A stretch of 64,000 nucleotides of DNA from Acinetobacter guerrae (GTDB lineage Bacteria > Pseudomonadota > Gammaproteobacteria > Pseudomonadales > Moraxellaceae), in contig NZ_LXGN01000001.1 in the NCBI RefSeq assembly GCF_009372255.1, forward strand, positions 310,001-374,000, read 5' to 3'. Shown here piece by piece: positions 55,737 to 64,000 of the stretch (its first letter is position 1; the number at the start of each line of letters is the position of its first letter). The notes beneath the pieces are model-generated. The model saw nothing but the letters and a program-made list of their open reading frames with translations, was not told the DNA's origin and made no database searches. The position numbers and the translations under genes are program-made.

Positions 55737-57607
55737 AATCTTTTTTTTCTTGCTGCTTATTTATGTTAGTTGGCAGTATTGCTCAAATTCATGCCTCATC
55801 ATTGAATGAATTGGTATTGCTCCCCAAAGACCATAACTGCCATGTCAATATCATCAATATTCAATCTATTCAAACCTCTCCAGACACCCAGATTAGCGAT
55901 ATAAATAAACTTACTAATTGGCAAACGGTAAAATTACCTGATTTTTGGGAAAATCGTTGGAAAAATTATTCTGGTATAGTTTGGTATCGCATTTTATGGT
56001 CAAAAGCCTGTCAAACTTCTCAGACTGAACCACTTGCCTTAAATATTGACAGTATCAATATGGCAGGAGAAGTTTATTTAAATAAACAATTGATTTGGCG
56101 CGATAAAAATCTGACCGAACCTTTAAGTCGTAGTTGGAATATGCCGCGCTATTGGGTTTTACCCAATTCAGAGCTTAAACAAGGTGAAAACGAATTTTTG
56201 ATTCGGGTTGTAGGCATCTCTACACAAAGTCCTGGTTTAGGCAAAGTTTATATTGGTACTCCACATGCGATTATTGAACAAAATTCAAAATATGTATTTG
56301 AACATCGCACGCTGTATTTTATTAATTTAGTTATTTCCCTAACGCTTGGTGCTATTGCTTTTCTAGTGTGGCTGCTGCGTAGAAAAGACTCAACCTTTGG
56401 TTGGTTTGCTTTGGCTTCTTTGCTATGGGGACTTTTTATTAGCAATATTTTAGCCACCGAAACTTATCCATTTTTATATACGCTGCAACTTGCTAAGATT
56501 AATATGTTGTTTCTAGTGGGTTATGTGATTTCTTTTACAATTTACACGTGGCGTTTTGCAGGGAAAAAATATAAAAAGATCGAAAATTTGCTTTGGCTAA
56601 CTGGCTTCATCGGTGGTGTAGGACTATTTATAGCACCGTCTTCGTACATAGGGCTTATTCTTTTTCTTCTCTTTTTGTTTGTAACCATTGTATTTTTAGC
56701 CTGCTGTATTTTTTATCAATGGATTGCTTATAAAACACCTAAAGCAGATATCCGTTTCCTTGCCCTAATTTTACTTGGTTTTATTGGGATCAATATCCAT
56801 GACGTTTATCTGATTTTGACTCAAAATACTGAACATACTTATATTACCCCTTTTGCAGCACCATTAACTGCATTAGCTATTTCTATGATATTGGCTTGGC
56901 GGATTGCACAAAACGTTAATCATATTGAAGAATTTAATCAAACATTGACACAAAGCGTAGAGCGAGTTAGCGCCGATTTAAAAAATTCTTTAGATAAAAA
57001 GCATCAACTTGAAATCGAAAATATGCGTTTGCAGGAACGGCTCAGCCTTTCTCATGAACTACATGATGGCTTAGGCGGCTCTTTGGTACGTTCCATGATT
57101 TTAGTCGATAAAAGTGATGATATTGATAAACAACATTTTTTATCAATTTTAAAACTTTTACGTAATGATTTACGCCAAGTCATCGACAGTGGCTCTACAA
57201 TTGGCGCAAAAGTTCCAGAATCACCCATTGTTTGGGCATCCTCAATTCGTAGGAGGTTTGTACAGCTTTTTGAAGAACTTGAAATTGAATCAAAATGGCA
57301 ATTGCCCAATCATTGGCTCACACAACCAACAGCCTTGCAATGCCTAACGCTTGCACGTGTCGCCGAAGAAGCATTGACCAATATTATTAAACACAGTCAT
57401 GCAACATTGGTTAAAGTCAGTTTATCTCAGGAAGATCAACAATTAATCCTTGAAATTGAAGATAATGGCATTGGTTTTGATCCACTTACTGTTCAAGAAG
57501 GCTTACATGTTGGCTTGCAAAGTATGCAGATCAGGGTTCATCGTATTGGGGGAAATTTTGAAATTTATTCTAAAACAGGACAAACCCTGATTCGAGTCAA
57601 ATTATAA
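55682..57607 (+). CDS. Sensor histidine kinase, 7TM with DISM-like extracellular domain
   Basis: This 641-residue protein has a signal-anchor (FFSCCLFMLVGSIAQIHASS), an extracellular domain of about 170 residues with a jelly-roll pattern (GIVWYRILW, VYLNKQLIWRD, ENEFLIRVVG), about seven membrane segments, a coiled coil, the HisKA_3 box LSHELHDGLGGSLVRS with the phosphoacceptor His, and an HATPase domain (AEEALTNIIKHSHA, EIEDNGIGFDP). The extracellular form resembles 7TMR-DISM domains that sense small ligands, perhaps carbohydrate. The gene starts inside the regulator gene (55-nt overlap); no other in-frame start gives a full signal segment. Confidence 0.9.
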   Translation: MYTHQGSRYCKITWFARLKSFFSCCLFMLVGSIAQIHASSLNELVLLPKDHNCHVNIINIQSIQTSPDTQISDINKLTNWQTVKLPDFWENRWKNYSGIVWYRILWSKACQTSQTEPLALNIDSINMAGEVYLNKQLIWRDKNLTEPLSRSWNMPRYWVLPNSELKQGENEFLIRVVGISTQSPGLGKVYIGTPHAIIEQNSKYVFEHRTLYFINLVISLTLGAIAFLVWLLRRKDSTFGWFALASLLWGLFISNILATETYPFLYTLQLAKINMLFLVGYVISFTIYTWRFAGKKYKKIENLLWLTGFIGGVGLFIAPSSYIGLILFLLFLFVTIVFLACCIFYQWIAYKTPKADIRFLALILLGFIGINIHDVYLILTQNTEHTYITPFAAPLTALAISMILAWRIAQNVNHIEEFNQTLTQSVERVSADLKNSLDKKHQLEIENMRLQERLSLSHELHDGLGGSLVRSMILVDKSDDIDKQHFLSILKLLRNDLRQVIDSGSTIGAKVPESPIVWASSIRRRFVQLFEELEIESKWQLPNHWLTQPTALQCLTLARVAEEALTNIIKHSHATLVKVSLSQEDQQLILEIEDNGIGFDPLTVQEGLHVGLQSMQIRVHRIGGNFEIYSKTGQTLIRVKL

Positions 57608-57644
57608 AAGTTTTAATATGATAGGCACAATTGCCAGATTAGGT

Positions 57645-57672
57645 TTGACTTCATTTATTAAGCCTTTAAAAT
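57645..57672 (+). promoter_or_regulatory. Predicted sigma-70 promoter of trmB
   Basis: TTGACT and TAAAAT separated by 16 nt, about 34 nt before the trmB start. A sequence match only. Confidence 0.55.
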
Positions 57673-57705
57673 ACGGCATTCAGATTTTTGAGTCATACCA
57701 AAATT

Positions 57706-58422
57706 ATGTCGACTGATCAGTTAGAAACGCAAATTACTGAACTGGATAATTTGCCAGAACATCGTGAAATTGTGACATTTATGCGCCGCTCCGCGCCTTT
57801 AAATACGTCACAACGTACTGCTCTGGAACAATATCAGCATTTAATTTTGGAATACCCTGTCGGTGATTTACGTCAGCATTTTGAACATCCAGAGCGTCCT
57901 TTAACTGTTGAAATCGGTTTTGGAATGGGACGGTCTTTAGTGCTTATGGCAAAGGCCAATCCTGAACGCAACTTTATCGGAATTGAAGTTCATGTGCCTG
58001 GTATTGCACAATGTGTCTATGAAGCTGGAATGGCAGAACTGACTAACCTTCGTGTATTGGATGCAGATGCTATTCAAGTACTTCGTGAAATGCCCGATAA
58101 CAGTATTAATTGTGTTCAGCTTTATTTTCCAGATCCATGGCAAAAAAAACGTCACTTCAAGCGCCGTTTTGTCATCCACGAACGTATGCAATTGGTTGAG
58201 CAAAAACTTGAACTTGGTGGAACTTTCCATGCCGCAACCGACTGGGAACCTTATGCCGAGTGGATGCTGGATATATTGGATCAACGAGAAAATCTTGAAA
58301 ATCTGGCAGGTAAAGGCAATAGCTACCCGCGTCCAGATTGGCGACCTCAAACTAAGTTTGAACGTCGCGGTTTAGAATCAGGTCATAAAATTAATGACTT
58401 TATTTTCAAAAAAATAAATTAA
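57706..58422 (+). CDS. trmB: tRNA (guanine-N7)-methyltransferase
   Basis: This 238-residue protein has the SAM motif VEIGFGMGRSLVLMAKANPERNFIGIEVH and the catalytic block QLYFPDPWQKKRHFKRR, both standard for TrmB. It methylates G46 of tRNA. The ATG at 57706 (MSTDQLETQ) is preferred to the track start at 57688. In some relatives trmB directly follows thiG; here about 8.7 kb lies between them. Confidence 0.97.
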   Translation: MSTDQLETQITELDNLPEHREIVTFMRRSAPLNTSQRTALEQYQHLILEYPVGDLRQHFEHPERPLTVEIGFGMGRSLVLMAKANPERNFIGIEVHVPGIAQCVYEAGMAELTNLRVLDADAIQVLREMPDNSINCVQLYFPDPWQKKRHFKRRFVIHERMQLVEQKLELGGTFHAATDWEPYAEWMLDILDQRENLENLAGKGNSYPRPDWRPQTKFERRGLESGHKINDFIFKKIN

Positions 58423-58997
58423 AATACCGTTATATCAAGCACTTTTGCTGTTCTGAAAAGTGCTTGATATACAAAGAATAAAAACAAATTCTACCTCAAG
58501 CGTATCTTTATATTTCTGTTTTGGTGCAGTGATTGCTTGTACTAGATCTATGATCTGTTGAATCTCGATTCAAAAAAAAGTGTTTCTCATATTAAATTGA
58601 CCACTTAATTTTCAATAAATTTAAATCTTATATTAAAAGAAACTGGGCACAATGATTTGCCTGAACATAAGATATACATGCCAAATTGAGTTGAACATTG
58701 ATCAAAATCTATATTTGATTTTGAAAAATAGCGTTTTAAATTATTTCAATAACCTTTTGTGACAAATCAATAACCTAACTGTTATGCGAAAAGTTGAAAA
58801 AATACACTATTTATAAGAAGAACAAAAAATAACTTTTTAGCTTGATCAGTAAAATAGGGAAATTAAGCTATTCATTTTATAAAGATTTCTCTTATAAAGA
58901 CTTTGATACGTCATTGATTTAAGTAAAAAGTTACATCTTTTTCCATTATTTTTAACGCATTGATTTGATTTAAAATGCAACTACCCAAGGAGTAAGT
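58423..58997. other. Long intergenic region upstream of fadE
   Basis: About 575 bases with no credible ORF on either strand. The only clear structure is a perfect 16-bp hairpin at the start. The rest is AT-rich and must hold the fadE promoter, but no operator could be named. Confidence 0.5.
58431..58471. repeat. Perfect 16-bp hairpin downstream of trmB
   Basis: TATATCAAGCACTTTT and AAAAGTGCTTGATATA with a 9-nt loop. It lies 8 nt past the trmB stop. No T run follows, so it could be a terminator-like or RNA-stabilising hairpin. Confidence 0.8.
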
Positions 58998-61484
58998 ATG
59001 ACTTTTTTCCTGTTTATCGTTGCTATTTTGGTACAGCTATTTACCGTTTGGGCTGTTTTCTATTTTAGCCTGTCCAGAACTGTGGGCAGTATTGTGACCA
59101 TTGTTGTGGCAATTGTTTCAGCCTTTATTTTTACAGCTTGGTCATTATTATTAGGGCTTCCGCTTATTATTGTGAGCCTCATTCTGTTAATAGATCCATT
59201 ACGTTTTAATTTAATTACCAAACCCGCATTTAATAGTTTGGGTAATTCGATGCCAAGTATTAGTACTACAGAACAGGAAGCTCTTGAAGCTGGTACAAGT
59301 TGGTGGGAGAAAGAGCTATTTATGGGAGCCCCAAACTGGGAAACCTTTAATGCCTATCCATTTCCACAGTTATCCGAAGAAGAACAGGCTTTTATTGACA
59401 ATGAAGCCGAACAGTTATGTAGCATGTTAGATGAATGGGAAATTCACCATCAAACTAAAGACTTACCTGAACACGTCTGGCAATTTATTAAAGATAAAGG
59501 GTTTTTAAGCTTAATTATTCCAAAATCATACGGCGGTAAAGAGTTTAGTTCTTTTGCACAAAGCCGCATCATGAGTAAAATTGCCTCGCGCTCACTGACC
59601 ACAGCCGTGAGTTGTATGGTTCCCAATTCTTTGGGGCCGGGTGAATTACTCATGCATTATGGAACAGATGAACAGAAGCAACGTTATTTACCAGGTCTGG
59701 CAGCGGGTACAGAAATCCCTTGTTTTGGTCTTACTAGCCCAGAAGCAGGTTCTGATGCAGGTGCAATTCCAGATACTGGTGTAGTTTGCTACGGTGAGTT
59801 TGAAGGGCAAGAAGTTCTTGGTTTACGTATGAACTTTTCAAAACGTTGGATTACCCTTGCACCGATTGCCACTGTGGTAGGTTTAGCTTTTAAATTATAT
59901 GATCCCGATGGATTGCTTGGTGATAAATCCAAAACAGAATATGGTATTACCTGTGCTTTAATTCCTGCCAGTCATGATGGTGTAGAAGTCGGACCGCGAC
60001 ACTATCCAGGTTCACCGTTTATGAATGGTACGGTTGAAGGACGCGATGTATTCATTCCTATTGATTATATTATTGGCGGCCCTAAAAATGCGGGTAAAGG
60101 CTGGCGTATGTTGATGGAGTGTCTGGGTGTGGGGCGTGGTATTTCCTTACCAGCACTTTCTACCGCAGCAGGTGAAATGTCTTATTTAACTGTCGGCGCC
60201 TTTGCTAAAGTTCGCGAGCAGTTCAAACTTTCTGTAGGTAAGTTTGAAGGTGTGCAGGAGGCTACTAGTGACATCGCAAGTGATGCCTACATGTTGGAAT
60301 CCTTTCGCTATATGGTCACTTGTGGATTGAATCAAGGCGGCACCCCTGCTGTCATGACCGCTATGGCCAAATATTATGCCACTGAAACCATGCGCAAAGT
60401 GGTCAATCATGGTATGGATGTTGTTGGAGGACGGGCCATTCAGCTTGGACCTCGTAATTTTTTAGCACTTTCTTATCAAGCGATTCCTGTCGCGATCACG
60501 GTTGAAGGTGCAAATATTCTGACTCGATCATTAATGATTTTTGGTCAGGGTTCTATGCGCTGTCATCCATATTTATTTGAAGAATTGCAATTATTGCAGT
60601 CTGATGATAAACCAAGCGCACTAAAACAGTTTCATGAAATTTTATTTAAACACTTAGGTTATACCTTTAATCGTGGAGCACGTTCATTTGCCTTCGGTTT
60701 TACGGGTGGTTCAAATGACTCCCCTGTGATTTCAGATGATTTTACTCAGCCTTACTATAAAATTATCAATCGTTTAAGCGCTAATTTAGCGTTAACCGCA
60801 GATATGTCTTTAGGTCTACTTGCAGGTGATATCAAACGTAAAGAGATGTTATCTGGGCGTTTAGCTGATATTCATGCCTATCTATTTATTGCGACGTCTA
60901 TCTTAAAATTTTATGCCAATGGCACAAAATCTGAAGCAGAACAGTTACATGCTAAACTCGCCCTTGAAAAATCACTTTATAATGTGCAAGAAGCATTCTA
61001 CGGCTTGTTTGAAAATTTCCCGATCAAACTTGGTGCGGCACTGGTTAAATTTGTTTGTTTCCCTCTCGGACGACCAATCAATAAACCTAGTGACGAACTT
61101 AAACAGCAAGTCGCAGAATTAATCATGCAAGAAAACCCGTTCCGTGCTCAACTGAAAAAGCATGTGTACTATTCACAAGACGCAAATGATGTGACTGGTC
61201 GGATGGAATCAGCCTTTCAAATGCTATTACAAATTGAACCTCTGTGGCATAAATTCAAAAAAGCAGAATCTAAAGATCAGTTTAAAGGTCTAACTTTTGA
61301 AGAACATATCACGGATGCCGTTGCGACAGGCTTTATTACAGAAGCAGAAGCGCAAAGTCTGATTCTTTATAATGCTAAACGCTTTGATAGCATGTTAACC
61401 GATATCTTTGATATGGAACTCAATCATGATCTTGAACTCGAAAATCCACATATGCCTATTACAGGTGAAGCAACTTTGGACTAA
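58998..61484 (+). CDS. fadE: Acyl-CoA dehydrogenase FadE
   Basis: This 828-residue protein has two or three N-terminal membrane segments, an acyl-CoA dehydrogenase domain (GLTSPEAGSDAGAIPDTG is the FAD/substrate block; the tail has MDVVGGRAIQLGPRN and VEGANILTRSLMIFGQG) and a C-terminal DUF1974-type extension. This is the FadE form, which makes the first double bond in fatty acid beta-oxidation. E. coli FadE has 814 residues, so the length fits. CCAAGGAGTAAGT precedes the ATG. Confidence 0.96.
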   Translation: MTFFLFIVAILVQLFTVWAVFYFSLSRTVGSIVTIVVAIVSAFIFTAWSLLLGLPLIIVSLILLIDPLRFNLITKPAFNSLGNSMPSISTTEQEALEAGTSWWEKELFMGAPNWETFNAYPFPQLSEEEQAFIDNEAEQLCSMLDEWEIHHQTKDLPEHVWQFIKDKGFLSLIIPKSYGGKEFSSFAQSRIMSKIASRSLTTAVSCMVPNSLGPGELLMHYGTDEQKQRYLPGLAAGTEIPCFGLTSPEAGSDAGAIPDTGVVCYGEFEGQEVLGLRMNFSKRWITLAPIATVVGLAFKLYDPDGLLGDKSKTEYGITCALIPASHDGVEVGPRHYPGSPFMNGTVEGRDVFIPIDYIIGGPKNAGKGWRMLMECLGVGRGISLPALSTAAGEMSYLTVGAFAKVREQFKLSVGKFEGVQEATSDIASDAYMLESFRYMVTCGLNQGGTPAVMTAMAKYYATETMRKVVNHGMDVVGGRAIQLGPRNFLALSYQAIPVAITVEGANILTRSLMIFGQGSMRCHPYLFEELQLLQSDDKPSALKQFHEILFKHLGYTFNRGARSFAFGFTGGSNDSPVISDDFTQPYYKIINRLSANLALTADMSLGLLAGDIKRKEMLSGRLADIHAYLFIATSILKFYANGTKSEAEQLHAKLALEKSLYNVQEAFYGLFENFPIKLGAALVKFVCFPLGRPINKPSDELKQQVAELIMQENPFRAQLKKHVYYSQDANDVTGRMESAFQMLLQIEPLWHKFKKAESKDQFKGLTFEEHITDAVATGFITEAEAQSLILYNAKRFDSMLTDIFDMELNHDLELENPHMPITGEATLD

Positions 61485-61516
61485 ATGAGGCTTTTAAGCG
61501 TCCCCCATAATGTGAT

Positions 61517-61546
61517 AAAAGCGTCTACAGACGCTTTTATTTTTTT
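61517..61546 (+). terminator. Intrinsic terminator after fadE
   Basis: AAAAGCGTCT-AC-AGACGCTTTT followed by ATTTTTTT. Confidence 0.9.
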
Positions 61547-61563
61547 AATTTTCAGGAAAGATG

Positions 61564-61953
61564 ATGTCACAACAAGATTATGAAAATGGCTTAAAGGTTC
61601 GCACAGAAGTGATGGGTGAGTCTTTTGTCAAACGTGCGCAGGACAACACTGTACCATTTACAGAGCCACTTCAAAGCTGGATTAATGAACATGCATGGGG
61701 ATCGACGTGGCAACGTGAAGGTATATTACCACGTAAATACCGCTCACTTATTACGCTTGCTATGTTAACAGCATTAAAAGCCCCTACAGAACTTAAAGGT
61801 CATGTGCGCGGCGCCTTAAATAATGGCTGCACGGTTGAAGAAATACAGGAAACTTTGCTACATAGCTTGCCTTATTGCGGCGCACCTGCCGCGCAAGAAG
61901 CTTTTCGGGCAGCACTGGAAGTAATTGAGGAATATCAAAATAATCAGGCGTAA
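61564..61953 (+). CDS. Carboxymuconolactone decarboxylase family protein
   Basis: A protein of about 129 residues with AWGSTWQREGILPRKYRSLITLAMLTALKAPTELKGHVRGALNNGCTVEEIQETLLHSLPYCGAPAAQEAFRAA, which follows the PcaC pattern. No pca genes are near, so it may be a relative with another substrate rather than true PcaC. GGAAAGATG precedes; ATGs at 61561 and 61564 are both possible. It is downstream of fadE but behind a terminator. Confidence 0.87.
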   Translation: MSQQDYENGLKVRTEVMGESFVKRAQDNTVPFTEPLQSWINEHAWGSTWQREGILPRKYRSLITLAMLTALKAPTELKGHVRGALNNGCTVEEIQETLLHSLPYCGAPAAQEAFRAALEVIEEYQNNQA

Positions 61954-61986
61954 ATGAAAGTTATTTGAGATTAGATTTATTTATTA

Positions 61987-63039
61987 CTAATAGATCCTAA
62001 TTCCGTTTCGACCATTACGTTTGACATAATAAAGTGCTTTATCAGCCAAACCAAACCATTCAGAGACTGTTTTTGCAGTCTCTACGGAGGCAATCCCGAT
62101 ACTAATACTAGCAAAAAACTGGTCGTCACTTTGCAGTCTAATTTTCTTGATAGATTCTGAAATATTCGTGGCTAGTTTTAAGATCTGTTCGTTAGTTTGA
62201 TCTACTACAATGATCGCCAACTCATCGCCGCCAAATCGAGCAGGTGTATCTTTAGGTCCGATGATATGTCTTAGGATACTCGACATTTCTGCCAAAAAAT
62301 AATCACCAGCTTCATGTCCATAGGTATCATTAATGTACTTAAAATTATCAACATCCAATAACATCAAATGTGCATGTGTTCCATTTCTTTGAGTTTGCAC
62401 AAAAATTGAAGATAAGCGTTGTTCAAATAAACGTCTATTAGGAATATGCAAACGCGGATCCATCAAGGCAATTCTTTCAAACTCACGATTTTTATTGATT
62501 AATTGAACTGCTAGATTACGGGTTAACATACTTAAAGACATGATATAAACAGTCGCTAAGGGTAAAGAACACCAGACTATACTTGCACTAAAACTTAGGT
62601 TTAAAGGGAAACCCAAAACTGCCCAAACAATCACAAAAGTGACAAACATTGCAATTAAAGAGGGTTTAAGTACATTCCACCCACCTGCGGCATAACGATC
62701 CGAGATCAAAATCGCAATCATAATTAACGCTGGGAAAGGACTAACTGCCATCATTGCGACCCAAAAACCACCTAGAGCCGCATCAATCACCAAACTTAAA
62801 TTTGTTGTTTTAACAGCATCCATTGTTTTTTTTGCATAAAAAAATGCAATTGTTGGCCAACAAAATGCGTTAAACCCTAGCAAAACATACACAAAAGGAG
62901 AATAATTTAAGTAATGAAGTACAGAAGCAATGGACAAAAAGCACAGTACTGTTCCTGTTTGTCGCATCAAAAAAATACGATAAACATACCGCTTGCTTCG
63001 CTGTAATAGTATTTTTTCATCTGTTTTTATATATGACAT
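61987..63039 (-). CDS. Membrane-bound GGDEF diguanylate cyclase
   Basis: A protein of about 350 residues with about six N-terminal membrane segments and a C-terminal GGDEF domain. RFGGDELAIIV is the active site in the variant GGDEL, which keeps both metal-binding acidic residues. No RxxD inhibitory site is clear in front. It should make c-di-GMP in response to a membrane signal. The ATG at 63039 (MSYIKTDEK) is used in place of a TTG upstream. c-di-GMP often governs adhesion, which may matter for the adhesin block. Confidence 0.9.
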   Translation of the reverse strand: MSYIKTDEKILLQRSKRYVYRIFLMRQTGTVLCFLSIASVLHYLNYSPFVYVLLGFNAFCWPTIAFFYAKKTMDAVKTTNLSLVIDAALGGFWVAMMAVSPFPALIMIAILISDRYAAGGWNVLKPSLIAMFVTFVIVWAVLGFPLNLSFSASIVWCSLPLATVYIMSLSMLTRNLAVQLINKNREFERIALMDPRLHIPNRRLFEQRLSSIFVQTQRNGTHAHLMLLDVDNFKYINDTYGHEAGDYFLAEMSSILRHIIGPKDTPARFGGDELAIIVVDQTNEQILKLATNISESIKKIRLQSDDQFFASISIGIASVETAKTVSEWFGLADKALYYVKRNGRNGIRIY

Positions 63040-63063
63040 AACGACCAGCAGCTTTCTGAACAA

Positions 63064-63580
63064 TGATAAACCAATAGCTTATGACTAAGCTGCCCAATCC
63101 ATAATACGTTATCTTTAATCCAAAATTTTACCGATATTTTATTCGAAATATAATGTACTTATATACCAATTTTTTAAAATATAATCGATATAAATTGTCT
63201 ATATTTACAACTATATTTTTAATTGTCTTCGATGATTTTGATTCGGTTCTTTATATCATGTAAAAAAGAGAGAGCTATATAACTTAGCCAACCATAAATA
63301 TGGATATCGACTAAACTCCAGACATGTATTACATAAACACATCATAGTCACTACATTTTCTTCATGATCATGCAACACATAAAAAAGCAGTATCGTTCTA
63401 AAATTATAATCAACTGATATTTATCATTTTAAACAGATCATCTATTCATTGATATCCATTATTAGATGATCTAGACCCGTTAATTACAAAGATTAACTTC
63501 ATTATTTTTTAAACTAAACTTGTTTTTGTGTTGATTGCTAGTGCCTTAAACTTAATCTTTACTTGGGAAATAAGCCTCTT
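63064..63580. other. AT-rich intergenic region upstream of the ProP-like gene
   Basis: More than 500 bases without a credible ORF, between two divergent genes. It holds one clear inverted repeat at 63435-63472. Promoters for both genes must lie here, but none could be placed with confidence. Confidence 0.5.
63435..63472. repeat. Inverted repeat upstream of the ProP-like gene
   Basis: AGATCATCTA and TAGATGATCT are perfect 10-bp arms 18 nt apart, about 110 nt before the gene start. It could be an operator or a hairpin. Confidence 0.65.
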
Positions 63581-64000
63581 ATGTCCAAAAGAAAAATGAA
63601 ACCACTTGAAATAGATGATGTTGAAATTGTTGATTATGACAAAACCAAAAAAGCGATTAAAGCGGCTGCTTTAGGCAATGCAATCGAATGGTTTGATTTT
63701 GGTGTTTACGGATATGTTGCATATGTATTGGGGAAGGTATTTTTTCCCAATTCATCTCCTAGCGTACAAATGATTGCTGCTCTTGCAACATTTTCAATTC
63801 CCTTTATTTTTAGACCGTTAGGCGGCTTATTTTTTGGTCGTTTAGGCGATAAATATGGGCGGCAAAAGGTACTTGCTATTACAATTATCATCATGTCGGT
63901 CAGTACATTTGGGATTGGTTTAATCCCCTCTTATGACAGTATTGGTATTTGGGCTCCAATTTTATTATTAATCGTCAAAATTGCACAGGGCTTTTCTGTC
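63581..64000 (+). CDS. proP: ProP-like proline/betaine MFS transporter (partial)
   Basis: The first 140 codons run off the window. [48 protein letters not shown] and [20 protein letters not shown] match the opening of E. coli ProP closely, including the MFS motif between helices 2 and 3. ProP imports proline and glycine betaine with protons under osmotic stress. GGGAAATAAGCCTCTT precedes the ATG; MKPLEID at 63596 is a second possible start. The C-terminal coiled coil cannot be seen. Confidence 0.9.
   Translation, partial: MSKRKMKPLEIDDVEIVDYDKTKKAIKAAALGNAIEWFDFGVYGYVAYVLGKVFFPNSSPSVQMIAALATFSIPFIFRPLGGLFFGRLGDKYGRQKVLAITIIIMSVSTFGIGLIPSYDSIGIWAPILLLIVKIAQGFSV

Noticed and set aside
57937-58350. 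137-residue minus-strand ORF opposite trmB
   Set aside because: Shadow of the conserved TrmB methyltransferase domain.
1-64000. tRNA, rRNA, insertion sequences, prophage genes
   Set aside because: None was recognised in reading the window; small structured RNAs could still be missed without a covariance-model search.

Overview
The window looks like chromosome of a gamma-proteobacterium of the Moraxellaceae, most likely Acinetobacter. This rests on an AT-rich base composition, a two-gene gspL-gspM type II secretion cluster standing alone, a cydP-cydA-cydB-cydX-ybgE operon, rpsU followed by yqeY with no dnaG, and small proteins of the kinds usual in that genus. The genus call comes from reading the proteins, not from a database search. 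No rRNA, tRNA, CRISPR array, insertion sequence or prophage was recognised.

Layout. 0-5.9 kb: end of an unknown exported protein, a PreP-like M16C peptidase, a GNAT acetyltransferase, a PfkB-type sugar/nucleoside kinase, a Rieske protein and a YqiJ-like membrane protein. 5.9-9.6 kb: the cytochrome bd operon, including the 33-residue CydX that the ORF track misses. 9.6-18 kb: DUF2057 protein, nitroreductase, ftsY, a pair of M16 peptidases (one catalytic, one without the zinc motif), small membrane proteins, Sel1-like, DUF2750 and CBS proteins. 18-24.5 kb: VWA/MoxR pair, YcgL protein, RNase D, recR-ybaB, metZ. 24.5-31 kb: alpha/beta hydrolase, dehydrogenase, YARHG-like and HIT proteins, porin, tsaD diverging from rpsU-yqeY. 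31-45.5 kb: mostly minus-strand genes: BepA-like protease, hydroxyacid dehydrogenase, a possible HolD-like protein, a degenerate M48 protein, purF-cvpA-pyrD, gspM-gspL, sixA, gpsA, nitroreductase, then a lipoprotein (plus strand), rhlB and a cold-shock protein. 46-49 kb: TusA-like protein, rpoH, DUF423, thiS-thiG. 49-57.6 kb: accessory block with a hypothetical exported protein, a glutathione transferase, a 1319-residue trimeric autotransporter adhesin and a divergent LuxR-type response regulator/histidine kinase pair. 57.7-64 kb: trmB, fadE, a carboxymuconolactone decarboxylase-like protein, a GGDEF protein and the start of a ProP-like transporter.

The most interesting part is the adhesin block. 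A shared motif, about YAATYTCAGGGATRT, lies upstream of three transcription units in the same relative orientation: the adhesin, the response regulator gene itself, and a tiny unit downstream of the adhesin that holds only a 15-codon ORF and an intrinsic terminator. The tiny unit's terminator stem (ACCAGTC/GACTGGT) is the same as the adhesin's. This suggests a self-contained regulon in which the two-component system controls the adhesin, itself and either a small RNA/peptide or the relic of a second target gene. The block sits between thiG and trmB, which are close neighbours in some related gamma-proteobacteria, so it looks inserted.

Other points worth attention are a 641-residue M48-like protein that appears to have lost its zinc ligands and begins a few bases after the purF terminator, imperfect direct repeats upstream of the cyd operon, and strong hairpins or inverted repeats near trmB and proP.
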